Assembly: GCF_000009905.1 (NCBI RefSeq)
Contig: NC_006177.1
Coordinates: forward strand, 2,170,001 to 2,234,000
DNA: 64,000 bases
Direction: 5' to 3'
From: Symbiobacterium thermophilum IAM 14863
GTDB lineage: Bacteria > Bacillota > Sulfobacillia > Symbiobacteriales > Symbiobacteriaceae
Shown: positions 1-8,264 of the stretch, in pieces
Layout: the number at the start of each line of letters is the position of its first letter
How positions within the stretch are numbered: position 1 is the stretch's first letter
Notes under the pieces: model-generated
Database searches by the model: none
What the model saw: the letters and a program-made list of their open reading frames with translations, nothing else
What the model was told of the DNA's origin: nothing
Made by a program: the position numbers and the translations under genes

Positions 1-1
1 G

Positions 2-253
2 GTGGTGAACCTGCCGTCGGTGGACCTGGACGGCTTCACCCGCTTCGCGGACTACTTCTTCGACAACTTCTTCGTGGACTGGATGGTGCAGAGCAAGATC
101 GGCGAGGCCCGGCGCAGGGTCGAGGAAGCCCGGCGGCAGGTGGACCGCTTGCTGGAGTGGCTGGACGGCGAGGAGCGCCGCGTCCATGAGGCGCTGGAGG
201 AAATCCGGCGCCGGCGGGAGCAGTTGCTCACCGGGCACACGGAGGACTGGTGA
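2..253 (+). CDS. small coiled-coil protein, possibly 5'-partial
   Basis: The reading frame is open to the left edge, with GTG codons at 2 and 5, so the true start may lie outside the window. The 83 residues are amphipathic and charged. An N-terminal part rich in Phe and Asp precedes a long Arg/Glu-rich helix (about residues 33-75) with heptad-like spacing, which predicts a coiled coil. No signal peptide, membrane segment or catalytic motif is visible. It ends just before a strong hairpin and converges on the acetyltransferase-like gene on the other strand. I do not recognise the family and assign no function. Confidence 0.55.
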   Translation: MVNLPSVDLDGFTRFADYFFDNFFVDWMVQSKIGEARRRVEEARRQVDRLLEWLDGEERRVHEALEEIRRRREQLLTGHTEDW

Positions 254-270
254 ATCCACAAGAAAACCCA

Positions 271-300
271 AACGGCGCATTCCGCCCGGAATGCGCCGTT
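271..300. terminator. bidirectional terminator hairpin
   Basis: A perfect 13-bp inverted repeat (271-283 and 288-300) with a 4-nt loop lies between two convergent genes. An A-rich stretch precedes it on the + strand and would give a short U-rich tail to transcripts from the minus strand. Confidence 0.75.
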
Positions 301-306
301 CATCGT

Positions 307-1074
307 TCACCGCCTGACCCGCCCCTCCGCGCTCCACTCCCGACAGACCGGCGAGAGCCCCAGCCGGGCGGCCAGGTGCAGCAGCGGAAGCTCCGACGCG
401 GGCAGCCTGCACAGCACCCTGTGACCTGCCTGGAGCGCGGCCTGCACGGCGGCGGAGAGCGCGGCGGCACCGCAGCCCTGCCGCCCTTCCGGCGATGCCG
501 GGAACAGGCACCGCACCGGCGCGTATCCGTTCTCGGGCGGGCCCAGGGCAGCGCAGGCGAGCAGCCGGCCTTCCCGCACCACGCCGAACAGCCGGTCCCC
601 CTCCTCCGGCCCGACCGCGCCGTCGTGGCCTGCCTGTGCGACCTGATCGGCCCCGATCTCCACGGCCAGGTCCGTGCCGGGATCGGGCCGGAACCGCTGC
701 GCGTCGGCCACGCAGAGCACGTGCTGAACCGTCCGTGCGCCCTCGAGCACGCCCAGGGCCAGCTCGTGCAGCCACGGCCGGTACGTGGTGAGCCGGACCT
801 CCGCCCCCGGCGGGACCCACGCCAGCAGCCGCAGGGCGGCCCCGGCGGTCTCGGCGTCCAGCTGGATGTGGGTGGGGAGCGGATCCCGCTTCCGCCAGTC
901 GGGCCGGTGGACCAGCATGACCGCGGTCACCCGCTCCGGGTCGTCCACGATCGCGGCCAGACCCGGTCGCAGTCCCGACTGGAGCGACCGGAGCAGAGCA
1001 AAACCCGCCTCCGGATGGCGTCCGGCGTACTCCAGAGCCGGCGCCAGGTCGCGCAGCTCGTACGGCATGGCCAC
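307..1074 (-). CDS. GNAT-like N-acetyltransferase domain protein
   Basis: This 255-residue protein ends in a pattern typical of the acetyl-CoA-binding half of GNAT enzymes. A Gly-rich turn in RQGCGAAAL is followed by a helix of small residues, then a strand and a helix ending in AARLGLSPV, the region that normally contacts CoA. The N-terminal half is less recognisable. The start lies 9 nt after the rnhB stop on the same strand, so the two are probably co-transcribed. Substrate is unknown. The classical Q/RxxGxG/A signature is only approximate, so a degenerate or FR47-type member is likely. Confidence 0.6.
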   Translation of the reverse strand: MAMPYELRDLAPALEYAGRHPEAGFALLRSLQSGLRPGLAAIVDDPERVTAVMLVHRPDWRKRDPLPTHIQLDAETAGAALRLLAWVPPGAEVRLTTYRPWLHELALGVLEGARTVQHVLCVADAQRFRPDPGTDLAVEIGADQVAQAGHDGAVGPEEGDRLFGVVREGRLLACAALGPPENGYAPVRCLFPASPEGRQGCGAAALSAAVQAALQAGHRVLCRLPASELPLLHLAARLGLSPVCREWSAEGRVRR

Positions 1075-1083
1075 CCCTCCGAA

Positions 1084-1719
1084 TCAGAAGAACCGGATCT
1101 GCCGCGGGCCGATGAAGGTCCGCCGGTGCAGCGGGCACGGCCCGTACCGCTCCAGGGCGTCCCAGTGCTCCCGGGAGCCGTAGCCCTTGTTGCGGGCAAA
1201 GCCGTACTCCGGGTAGTGCGCGTCGTACTCGATCATCATGCGGTCACGGGTCACCTTGGCCAGGATCGACGCGGCGGCGATGGAAAGCGACTTGTGATCC
1301 CCGCCCACCACCGTCCGCTGCCAGCCGGGCCACAGGGGCAGGGGCCGGTTGCCGTCCACCAGGAGTGCGGCCTCCGCCGTGCGCCCCGGCCGCGCCGCCG
1401 CCATGGCCCGGGCCCCTTCCACCGCCTGGGCCATCGCCTCGAAGGTCGCCTGGAGGATGTTGATCTCATCGATGCGGGCCGCGTCCACGATACCGATCCC
1501 CCAGCCCACCGCAACCGCCTGGATCGCGGCGAAGGCCGCCTCCCGCCGTTTCTCGGTCATCCGCTTGGAGTCGTCCACCCCGGGCAGCGCCGCGTCCGGG
1601 GGCAGGATGCAGGCCGCGGCGACCACGGGCCCGGCCAGCGGGCCGCGCCCGGCCTCATCCACGCCGATCACCTGGCAGCCATGTCGCCAGAGCACCCGTT
1701 CCAGACGCAGGTCCGCCAT
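1084..1719 (-). CDS. rnhB: ribonuclease HII
   Basis: The protein hydrolyses RNA in RNA-DNA hybrids, including single ribonucleotides, in the cytoplasm. At 211 residues it has normal length. The N-terminal motif [15 protein letters not shown] (from about residue 21) supplies the first Asp-Glu pair. A VDDSK motif follows at about 48-52, and the later VDGN and KVTRDR segments carry further conserved residues. The ATG is preceded by a GGAGGAGG site. It is followed on the same strand by the acetyltransferase-like gene and preceded, 40 nt away, by the SanA/YdcF-like gene. Confidence 0.95.
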
Positions 1720-1759
1720 TTCGCCCTGCCTCCTCCGTGCGCGTCCTTACGCCGCCCCG

Positions 1760-2437
1760 TCACGGCTCGTCGTGGGTGGCCCGGCCGTCCCCGGTGATGG
1801 GAATCACGGGGCCGAGGAAAGCCGGTCGGCGGCGGACGGCCACCTCTGCGAAAGCCTTCACCCGGGCGGCGAACTCCCGGGCGGCGTAGTACTGCTCCAC
1901 GCCGTAGCGCCGCTGATCCGCCGCCACCCCCTGCGCGTCCAGCCCGAGGCGCGCCGCGATCCACAGCGCCCGCGGGAGGTGAAAGCCCTGGGTCACGACG
2001 ATGACGTCGTCCACCTGGAAGATCGCCGCGGCGCGGTACATGGAGTCATAGGTGTCGAACCCGGCGTGATCCAGGAACAGATCCTCGGGGGGAACCCCGC
2101 GCTCCTGCAGGTACCGTCGCATGGCGTTGACTTCGTCGTAGTCGGGCCGGCTGTGATCGCCGGAGAGCAGCAGCTTCCGCGCCTTGCCGGCCTCGTAGAG
2201 GGCCAGCGCCGTCTCCAGCCGGTCCCGCAGCATCGGGGTGGGACGGCCGTCGGCGTAGACGCCCGCCCCCAGCACCAGGGCCACCTGGGCCGGCCGGGCG
2301 GCGTCGGCCGTGATGATGCGGCTGCGCCCGGGGAAGTAGACCAGGGCGTTGATGGCCAGCACCGCGGCCGTCCCGACCGCCAGCAGCCTGACCAGCCATC
2401 TGGCCAGCCCCCTCGCGAATCCGCCGGATCCTCGCAC
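1760..2437 (-). CDS. SanA/YdcF-like (DUF218) envelope protein
   Basis: At 225 residues this matches the DUF218 family (SanA, YdcF, ElyC), which acts in cell-envelope integrity. One N-terminal membrane segment (about residues 13-32) is followed by the typical strand and turn VALVLGAGVYADGRPTPML, then LLLSGDHSRPDYDEVNAM and the VVTQGFHLPRALW segment characteristic of the family. The catalytic domain should lie outside the membrane. It probably forms a run with rnhB and the acetyltransferase-like gene. The exact biochemical activity of the family is not settled. Confidence 0.85.
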   Translation of the reverse strand: MRGSGGFARGLARWLVRLLAVGTAAVLAINALVYFPGRSRIITADAARPAQVALVLGAGVYADGRPTPMLRDRLETALALYEAGKARKLLLSGDHSRPDYDEVNAMRRYLQERGVPPEDLFLDHAGFDTYDSMYRAAAIFQVDDVIVVTQGFHLPRALWIAARLGLDAQGVAADQRRYGVEQYYAAREFAARVKAFAEVAVRRRPAFLGPVIPITGDGRATHDEP

Positions 2438-2543
2438 CGGCCGTCCCTCCTCCCGACTGGGTCCGCGCAGGTCACCGTAGATTGGACGTTCGGCGCCGCC
2501 CGCGTGTTCACCTGTGAGAGGATCGTGGCGGACGACGCGGCAA

Positions 2544-2580
2544 CAGGCCCGCAGCCCCCGTTCAGGGGGCTGCGGGCCTG
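2544..2580 (-). terminator. strong hairpin terminator
   Basis: A perfect 16-bp stem (2544-2559 and 2565-2580) with a 5-nt loop lies directly downstream of the lipoprotein gene. It probably ends the two-gene transcript from 3474. Confidence 0.75.
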
Positions 2581-2584
2581 TCCA

Positions 2585-2929
2585 TCACGGCTGCACGTCA
2601 AAGTAGATCGTCTCGGAGACGCCGATGTGCTCGTGCCGCGGGTTGGCCAGTTCGACGTGGATCTTGTACCGGCCGGGTTCGATGCCGGGCACGCGGTACG
2701 TGTAGCCGTAGATCATCGCCTCCGGGCCGTCGTTCAGGTAGATGTGGACGTGGCCGTCCTTGCCCGGCTGCCAGTTCTCCGTGCTGATGCGCACCACCAG
2801 CGCACCGTCCTCCTGCGACGCGGTCACCGCCAGCTTCGGCTCCGCGCTCTGCTTCCCGCCGCAGCCCGCCAGCGCCACCGCCGCGGCCAGCGCGGCCGCC
2901 GGCAGGGCGGCAAGACCCCACCGCCTCAC
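2585..2929 (-). CDS. small secreted lipoprotein, FixH/YtkA-like fold possible
   Basis: Translation most likely starts at a GTG at 2929 that overlaps the stop of the preceding gene (GTGA) and has an AGGAGGT site 11 nt upstream. A further in-frame start at 2986 would place residues in front of the signal peptide. The N-terminus reads as a lipoprotein signal: basic residues, an Ala/Leu core and the lipobox LAGC. The mature domain is a small beta-rich module (NWQPGKDGHVHIYLNDG, then RYKIHVELANPRHEH) with several His residues that might bind metal. It is translationally coupled to the membrane-anchored gene upstream, which suggests a joint extracellular role. Confidence 0.65.
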   Translation of the reverse strand: MRRWGLAALPAAALAAAVALAGCGGKQSAEPKLAVTASQEDGALVVRISTENWQPGKDGHVHIYLNDGPEAMIYGYTYRVPGIEPGRYKIHVELANPRHEHIGVSETIYFDVQP

Positions 2930-3474
2930 TCCTTCACCCCACCTCCTGCCGCCTCCGGTTCCGGACCGCCGGGCCGGCGGCGCCACGCGATCACCGAACC
3001 CACCGCCAGCACCACCGCCGCCGCGGCGAACAGCACCCGGGTCCAGGTCAGGAGCGGCTCGATCTGTTCCATAATAACATACCGTTCCGCCACCGGCACG
3101 CCGGGCTCCACCGGCAGCGTGATCCGGTGCAGGTCGCCCGCCAGCGGCAGGTCGATGACGACCTCATACGGCCCGGCCCGGTTCGGCACCGCCCGCCCCC
3201 GGTAGGTGCCGGGCTCCAGCTCCTCCATCACCACCGGCGGGCCCGCTCGCCCCCCCTGGGGCCTGGCGTACAGCTCCACCCGCTGCCCTTCCACGAGTCC
3301 GCCGTACACGTCGACCAGCCGGGCGGTCACGGTGCCCTGCTCGTCCACCGACACGTAACCGAAGAGGTCCACGGCGTGGGCCAGGGCGGGCCGCGCCGGC
3401 GCCAGCAGGATCAGCGTGACCAGCAGCGCCGCGAGCGCGCCCGGCAGCCGCCGCCCGTCCAACCGTCTCCTCAC
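2926..3474 (-). CDS. secreted beta-domain protein with C-terminal membrane anchor
   Basis: This 182-residue protein starts at a GTG preceded by a GGGGGAGG site. It has a cleavable-looking signal sequence ending near ARPALAHAV. A beta-rich domain follows that resembles carboxypeptidase-regulatory or transthyretin-like modules (VTARLVDVYGGLVEGQRVEL, then LEPGTYRGRAVP). A C-terminal membrane helix (about 143-165) and a short basic cytoplasmic tail close the protein. It overlaps the lipoprotein gene by 4 nt. A His directly after the predicted cleavage site recalls copper-related proteins such as CopC/YobA, but no full metal site is evident. Confidence 0.6.
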   Translation of the reverse strand: MRRRLDGRRLPGALAALLVTLILLAPARPALAHAVDLFGYVSVDEQGTVTARLVDVYGGLVEGQRVELYARPQGGRAGPPVVMEELEPGTYRGRAVPNRAGPYEVVIDLPLAGDLHRITLPVEPGVPVAERYVIMEQIEPLLTWTRVLFAAAAVVLAVGSVIAWRRRPGGPEPEAAGGGVKE

Positions 3475-3501
3475 CCGCTCCTCCCCCCTGTGCGCGCCGT
3501 C

Positions 3502-3545
3502 GCCCGCAGGTCGGCTCCCACGCCGGCCTGCGGGCGCTCGGCCGT
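3502..3545 (-). terminator. possible terminator of the SufR-like gene
   Basis: Arms at 3502-3510 and 3537-3545 pair perfectly over 9 bp around a 26-nt loop that can fold further. It lies just past the stop of the regulator gene and lacks a clear T-tract. Confidence 0.4.
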
Positions 3546-3550
3546 GAGCG

Positions 3551-4279
3551 CTACTCCAGGCGGATCAGCCCGTCTACCTCATAGACGCACTCCAGATCCC
3601 CCCGGGGTACGGTGCCGGCCTGGGTCACGGCGGGCGGGACCTCGGCGCAGGTCTGGGCCACGCCCTCCACCATGGCCTTGCAGAGGTGGCACACCTGCTC
3701 GGGATGGGCGGAGGCCACCTCGTGGAAGCCGCACGACTTCAGCACGAGGCTGGGCCGGTCGCCGGGCCCCTTGATCACCCGGGCCGAGACGCCGAGCCGG
3801 CTGAGCGCCATCGCGCACGCCTCCAGCAGCGCCTGCGGCCCCGTGGCGCCGTTGGCCGCGTTCAGCGACGGCGCCAGCTTGGAGAGGGCCTCCTGTCCCA
3901 GCCGCCGCCCGAAGGAGTGGCCGATCTGCTCCACGGCCTCCTTTCCGCCCTCACCGAGCAGGGCCAGCGACTGCACCAGCAGGTCGGCCAGCAGCTGGAA
4001 GTCGCGGGGCGGCACCGTCGTCAGCGACACCGCGCTGCCGGATGGCTCGTATACGTAACTGGGCCGCCCACCCCTGCCGGTCTTCTCGGTCCGCTGCCGG
4101 AGCAACCCCACCTCCGTCAGCCGGTTCAGGTGCATGCGCGCGACGTTGGGATGAAGGTCGAACCGCCGGGCCACCTCAGCCGCAGACACCGGGTCGGGCG
4201 CCACCAGCACATACTGATAGATGCTGTACCGGGTTGGATCGGCAAGAACCGCACTGATCTTCTGCGGATCCCGTTCCAA
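3551..4279 (-). CDS. SufR-like winged-helix repressor with Cys-rich sensor domain
   Basis: The best start is a TTG at 4279 preceded by GGAGGGGAG; longer in-frame starts would run through the promoter region. The 242-residue product has an N-terminal winged helix (DPTRYSIYQYVL, then SAAEVARRFDLHPNVARMHL) as in ArsR/DeoR-type regulators. Its C-terminal domain carries the cysteine arrangement SCGFHE followed by VCHLCKAM, which matches Fe-S-cluster-binding SufR-type regulators. It is divergent from sufC, and three related palindromes lie in the shared intergenic region. The inferred role is repression of the suf operon and of itself in response to Fe-S status. Confidence 0.8.
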   Translation of the reverse strand: MERDPQKISAVLADPTRYSIYQYVLVAPDPVSAAEVARRFDLHPNVARMHLNRLTEVGLLRQRTEKTGRGGRPSYVYEPSGSAVSLTTVPPRDFQLLADLLVQSLALLGEGGKEAVEQIGHSFGRRLGQEALSKLAPSLNAANGATGPQALLEACAMALSRLGVSARVIKGPGDRPSLVLKSCGFHEVASAHPEQVCHLCKAMVEGVAQTCAEVPPAVTQAGTVPRGDLECVYEVDGLIRLE

Positions 4280-4339
4280 GTTCTCCCCTCCCCCATCCGG
4301 GCTGCCCGGGGCGTCCGTCACGCCCGGGCGATGAGGCAC

Positions 4340-4365
4340 GTCTATACTTACGACACAGTTTGGTT
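4340..4365. promoter_or_regulatory. weak third operator copy near regulator promoter
   Basis: This 26-bp site repeats the layout of the suf operators (two 11-bp halves, 4-nt spacer). The right half starts with ACAGT, but only about half of the palindromic positions agree with the best site. It overlaps a poor minus-strand promoter (TTTCAA at 4364-4369, 17-nt spacer, TATAGA at 4341-4346) that could serve the regulator, consistent with autoregulation. Confidence 0.4.
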
Positions 4366-4385
4366 GAAAATCTCGGAAAGGGCCT

Positions 4386-4411
4386 GATAACACTATTGAC
4401 ACAGTGTAAAT
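4386..4411. promoter_or_regulatory. suf operator 1, overlapping the -35 element
   Basis: An imperfect inverted repeat with 11-bp halves and a 4-nt spacer; the right half ACAGTGTAAAT is almost identical to that of operator 2. It covers the -35 hexamer and the start of the spacer of the suf promoter, so a bound protein would block RNA polymerase. Confidence 0.65.
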
Positions 4412-4425
4412 CGGGTCCATACAAT
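4396..4425 (+). promoter_or_regulatory. sigmaA-type promoter of the suf operon
   Basis: TTGACA at 4396-4401 and TACAAT at 4420-4425 are separated by 18 nt. The site drives sufC, about 210 nt downstream, and is overlapped by operator 1, with operator 2 inside the transcribed leader. Confidence 0.75.
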
Positions 4426-4466
4426 GAGGCGTGAACCGAAACCGGCCACAATCTGGCTCGCGCCCA

Positions 4467-4492
4467 TTTTACACTGTATCCACAGTGTAAAA
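4467..4492. promoter_or_regulatory. suf operator 2, perfect palindrome
   Basis: Two perfect 11-bp halves, TTTTACACTGT and its complement, flank the 4-nt spacer ATCC. The AT-rich palindrome stands out in GC-rich DNA. Its centre is 81 bp from that of operator 1, which would allow looping or independent roadblock repression. Confidence 0.75.
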
Positions 4493-4635
4493 CAAGTGTA
4501 TCGGTTGCGGCCAGTATTCGGTTCCAGGGAATGCTGGAACCGGAAGCGCCGGGGGGCCGGTTGCACGCCGCTCGGCCGTCGTATCCAAACACTATGAGTC
4601 AAGTTCGTCGAACGTGTGAAAGGAGTAGTGCGATC

Positions 4636-5421
4636 GTGACCACTGGCGTCCCGCTTACCGTGCGGAACCTGCATGTGAGCATCGATGACAAGGAGATTCT
4701 GAAGGGCGTCGACCTCGAGGTGAAGCCGGGCGAGATCCACGCGATCATGGGCCCGAACGGCGCCGGCAAGACGACCCTCGGCTTCGCGCTGATGGGCCAT
4801 CCCCGCTACGAGGTCACCGAGGGCACGGTGATGCTCGGCGATCAGAACGTGCTCGAGATGGAGGTCAGCGACCGGGCCAAGGCCGGCCTCTTCCTCGCTT
4901 TCCAGTACCCGTTCGAGGTCTCGGGCGTGACGGTGGCCAACTTCCTGCACCAGGCGGTCAACGCCGTGCGGGGCGAGGAGATCTCGGTCTGGGACTTCCA
5001 GGAGAAGCTGGCCGAGAAGATGGAACTCCTGGAGATGGACGAGTCCTTCGCCGGCCGCTACCTGAACGAGGGCTTCTCGGGCGGCGAGAAGAAGCGGAAC
5101 GAGATGCTGCAGATGCTCCTGCTGGAGCCCAAGATCGCCATCCTCGACGAGACCGACTCCGGCCTCGACATCGACGCGCTGAAGGTGGTGGCCAAGGCGG
5201 TCAACTCCCTGCGCGGCCCGAACTTCGGCGCCATCGTCATCACCCACTACCACCGGATCCTCGATCACATCAAGCCGGACGTGGTGCACGTGCTGATGGA
5301 CGGCCGGATCGTGAAGACCGGCGGCCCCGAGCTGGCGCTGGAGATCGAGAAGAAGGGCTACGACTGGATCAAGGCTGAGCTCGGCCTCGCGGACGAGGCA
5401 GCCGAGGCGGGGGTGAAGTAG
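4636..5421 (+). CDS. sufC: SufC, Fe-S assembly ATPase
   Basis: SufC is the ABC-type ATPase of the SufBCD scaffold that builds Fe-S clusters in the cytoplasm. The GTG at 4636 is chosen because AAAGGAG lies about 10 nt upstream; an ATG at 4594 lacks such a site. The 261-residue protein has Walker A GPNGAGKTT, the ABC signature FSGGEKKRNE and Walker B AILDETDSGLD, with the SufC-typical Asp-Glu-Thr-Asp-Ser-Gly. It is the first gene of a tight operon and is followed by sufD after a 3-nt gap. Confidence 0.96.
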   Translation: MTTGVPLTVRNLHVSIDDKEILKGVDLEVKPGEIHAIMGPNGAGKTTLGFALMGHPRYEVTEGTVMLGDQNVLEMEVSDRAKAGLFLAFQYPFEVSGVTVANFLHQAVNAVRGEEISVWDFQEKLAEKMELLEMDESFAGRYLNEGFSGGEKKRNEMLQMLLLEPKIAILDETDSGLDIDALKVVAKAVNSLRGPNFGAIVITHYHRILDHIKPDVVHVLMDGRIVKTGGPELALEIEKKGYDWIKAELGLADEAAEAGVK

Positions 5422-5424
5422 CCG

Positions 5425-6573
5425 ATGCCCACGGTCACCGAACCCCGCTTCCTGGAGGAGCGGCGCAAGGCCGCCCAGACCCTGACCGAGACGCTCTCGC
5501 TCCCGGCGAAGACGGACGAGGCCTGGCGGCGCACCTCCCTGGAGGGACTGGACGTCCTCCAGTACCGGCCGACCGCCGCCCGGGTGACCCTGAAGGGCAG
5601 CGTGCCCGAAGGCGTGGTCTTCGCCAACCTGCTGGACGCCGCGGCCGAGCACGCCGAGCTGGTTCAGCGCTATCTGGGCCGGCTTTTCCCGATGGACCAG
5701 AACCTGCTGACCGCCGCCCAGGCGGCCCACCTGAACGGCGGGGTGCTGCTGTATGTGCCCCGGGGCGTCGTGGTGGAGGAGCCGCTGGAGGTGGTGTTCG
5801 AGGCGCAGGACGGCGAGGCCCAGTACCTGCACACGCTGGTCATCGCCGAGGACAACGCCGAGGTCACGCTGCTGGAGCGGTACGAGGGCACCGGCGACTA
5901 CCTCAGCGTCCACGTGGTGGAGGTCTTCCCGCTGCAGGGGGCCCGGGTGCGGTACGGCTACCTGCAGAACCACTCCCAGGACGCCTGGGCGTTCACCTTC
6001 CGCCGCGGCCTGACGGGGCGGGACGCCACCCTGGACTGGGCGGGCGGCGAGTTCGGCGGCGCCCTGGTGCGTTCCGAGATCGTCAATGACGTCTCCGGCG
6101 AAGGCTCCCAGTCCAACCTGAAGGTGGTCTTCGGCGCCACCGGCCGGCAGCACCAGGACATCGTCGCCTCCCAGGTGCACAACGGCTCCTACAGCCGCTC
6201 CGACATCCTGGGCCGCGGGGTGCTCTCCGGCCACGCCCACACCGTCTTCCGTGGCAACGGCCAGATCAACCCGGCCGCCAAGCACGCCCAGACCTTCCAG
6301 CGGCAACAGGCGCTGGTGCTGTCGGAGACGGCCCGGGCCGACTCGATCCCGGCCCTCATCATCAACGAGCACGAGGTCGAGGGCGCCGGCCACGCGGCCA
6401 CGGTGGGCCAGCTGGATGAGGAGCAGCTGTTCTACCTGATGGCCCGCGGCCTCACCCGGCAGGAGGCCGTCCGGATGCTGGTCCTGGCCTTCCTGTCGCC
6501 CGTGCTGGAGCAGATTCCGGTTCAGGAACTGCGTGACGAGATGATTCGCCTCATGGGAGAGAAGGTGAGCTAG
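5425..6573 (+). CDS. sufD: SufD, Fe-S scaffold subunit
   Basis: SufD pairs with SufB in the SufBC2D complex. The 382-residue protein has the N-terminal helical part (EAWRRTSLEGLDVLQY) and the long beta-helix core ending in the conserved [21 protein letters not shown]-type segment shared with SufB (here with HAATVGQL). The ATG comes 3 nt after the sufC stop, and the stop abuts the sufS start, so translation is coupled. Clear similarity to the SufB encoded further down shows the usual SufB/SufD paralogy. Confidence 0.94.
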   Translation: MPTVTEPRFLEERRKAAQTLTETLSLPAKTDEAWRRTSLEGLDVLQYRPTAARVTLKGSVPEGVVFANLLDAAAEHAELVQRYLGRLFPMDQNLLTAAQAAHLNGGVLLYVPRGVVVEEPLEVVFEAQDGEAQYLHTLVIAEDNAEVTLLERYEGTGDYLSVHVVEVFPLQGARVRYGYLQNHSQDAWAFTFRRGLTGRDATLDWAGGEFGGALVRSEIVNDVSGEGSQSNLKVVFGATGRQHQDIVASQVHNGSYSRSDILGRGVLSGHAHTVFRGNGQINPAAKHAQTFQRQQALVLSETARADSIPALIINEHEVEGAGHAATVGQLDEEQLFYLMARGLTRQEAVRMLVLAFLSPVLEQIPVQELRDEMIRLMGEKVS

Positions 6574-7800
6574 TTGGCCCTGGATGTGGCCCGTATCCGG
6601 CAGGACTTTCCGATCCTTCACCAGGAGATGAACGGTCATCCCCTGGTTTACCTGGACAACGCAGCCACCACGCAGAAGCCGCGTCAGGTGATCCAGGCGC
6701 TTGTCGAATACTATGAGGGCTACAACGCCAACGTCCACCGCGGCATCCACACCCTGGCCGAGCGGGCCACGGAGGCCTACGAAGAGGCCCGGGCGAAGAT
6801 CGCCCGCTTCATCGGCTCCCCCTCGCCCAACCAGGTGGTCTTTACCCGAAACGGCACCGAGGCCCTGAACATGATCGCCTACGGCTGGCTGCGCCACCGG
6901 CTGCGCCCGGGCGACGTGATCGTCACCTCGGGCATGGAGCACCACTCCAACCTCCTGCCGTGGCAGCAGGCCGCGCAGGCGACGGGCGCGCAGATCAAGT
7001 ACATTGAGCTGCTGCCCGACGGCACCCTGAACCAGGAGCACTACGACCGGCTGCTGAGCGAGGGGAACGTGCGCTTCGTGGCCTTCTCCGGCGCCTCCAA
7101 CGTGCTGGGCACCCTCAACCCGGTGAAGGAGATGGTGGCCAAGGCGCACGCGGTGGGGGCCAGGGTCGCGGTGGACGCCGTGCAGGTGGTTCCGCACATG
7201 CCGGTCAACGTGGTAGACTGGGATGCGGACTGGATCGCCGTGGCCGGGCATAAGATGCTCGCGCCCACCGGCACCGGCTTCCTCTGGGGCAAGATGGAGC
7301 TCCTGGAGGAGATGGAGCCCACCTACTTCGGCGGCTCGATGATCTCCGAGGCCCACCTCACCGGCGCCAAGTGGGCCCAGCCCCCGGCCAAGTTCGAGGC
7401 CGGCACCCCGAACATCGCAGACTTCATCGCCTTCGGGGCCGCCGTCGACTACCTGGCCGACCTGGGCATGGAGAACGTGTACGCCCACGAGAAGGCGCTC
7501 ACGGAGTACGCCTGGGAACGGCTCTCCGCGATCGACGGCATGCGGCTCTTCGGTCCCCGGCAGCCCCGGGCGGGGCTGATCAGCTTCGAAGTGGCAGGCA
7601 TCCACCCCCACGACCTGTCGGCCGTGCTCAACGCCGAAGGCGTCGCCATCCGGGTGGGGCACCACTGCGCCCAGCCGCTGATGGAGATCCTGGACGTGCC
7701 GGCCACCAACCGGGCGAGCTTTTATATCTACAATACGCAGGCGGAGGTCGACCGCCTGGTCGAGTCGATCCTCCACGCAAAGGAGTTTTTCGGAGCATGA
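6574..7800 (+). CDS. sufS: SufS, cysteine desulfurase (group II)
   Basis: SufS takes sulfur from cysteine through a PLP aldimine and an active-site cysteine persulfide and hands it to SufU. It starts at a TTG immediately after the sufD stop and is 408 residues long. Visible features are the PLP-lysine segment VAGHKMLAPTGTGFLWG, the cofactor contact motif NVLGT upstream, and the catalytic loop VGHHCAQPLM with the group II cysteine. The C-terminus overlaps sufU by four bases (ATGA). The presence of SufU rather than SufE fits Gram-positive practice. Confidence 0.96.
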   Translation: MALDVARIRQDFPILHQEMNGHPLVYLDNAATTQKPRQVIQALVEYYEGYNANVHRGIHTLAERATEAYEEARAKIARFIGSPSPNQVVFTRNGTEALNMIAYGWLRHRLRPGDVIVTSGMEHHSNLLPWQQAAQATGAQIKYIELLPDGTLNQEHYDRLLSEGNVRFVAFSGASNVLGTLNPVKEMVAKAHAVGARVAVDAVQVVPHMPVNVVDWDADWIAVAGHKMLAPTGTGFLWGKMELLEEMEPTYFGGSMISEAHLTGAKWAQPPAKFEAGTPNIADFIAFGAAVDYLADLGMENVYAHEKALTEYAWERLSAIDGMRLFGPRQPRAGLISFEVAGIHPHDLSAVLNAEGVAIRVGHHCAQPLMEILDVPATNRASFYIYNTQAEVDRLVESILHAKEFFGA

Positions 7801-8264
7801 ACAACGAAGCTCGGCATCCGGTGAACCTGAGCGCTCTGTACCAGCAGGTCATCCTCGATCATTACAAGAAGCCCCGCAACAAGGGCGCGGTGGAGCGTGC
7901 GGTGCTGAAGAAGCACCTGCACAACCCCACCTGCGGCGACGATATCGAGGTTCAGGTCAGCCTGGGAGAGGACGGCCGGATCGACGACGTCAAGTGGAAC
8001 GGGCGCGGCTGCTCCATCTCGATGGCCAGCGCCTCCATGATGTCGGTCGCCCTCAAGGGGAAGACGCTGGCGGAGGCCCAGGAGCTGATGCAGAGCTTCT
8101 ACAGGATGATTCAGGGCGAGCAGGGCAACTACAAGGCCCTCGGCGAGATTCAGGCGCTCTCGGGCGTCAGCAAGTTCCCCGTGCGCATCAAGTGCGCCAC
8201 CCTCGCCTGGCACTGCCTGGAAGAGGGCATCAGGGAGTACGAAGGAGGGGACGCGAATGGTTAG
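7797..8264 (+). CDS. sufU: SufU, zinc-dependent sulfurtransferase
   Basis: SufU accepts persulfide sulfur from SufS by zinc-ligand exchange. The ATG at 7797 overlaps the sufS stop. The 155-residue product carries the ligands in order: NPTCGDD (Cys about 46, Asp about 48), NGRGCSIS and [10 protein letters not shown]. The inserted segment between the second and third cysteine, typical of SufU as against IscU, is present. The 3' end overlaps sufB by 8 nt. Confidence 0.94.
   Translation: MNNEARHPVNLSALYQQVILDHYKKPRNKGAVERAVLKKHLHNPTCGDDIEVQVSLGEDGRIDDVKWNGRGCSISMASASMMSVALKGKTLAEAQELMQSFYRMIQGEQGNYKALGEIQALSGVSKFPVRIKCATLAWHCLEEGIREYEGGDANG

Noticed and set aside
4393-7776. Very long open frame on the minus strand across sufC, sufD and sufS
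   Set aside because: It is antisense to clear suf genes, His/Gly/Val/Arg-rich and without domain motifs; such frames arise in GC-rich DNA from codon-position bias.
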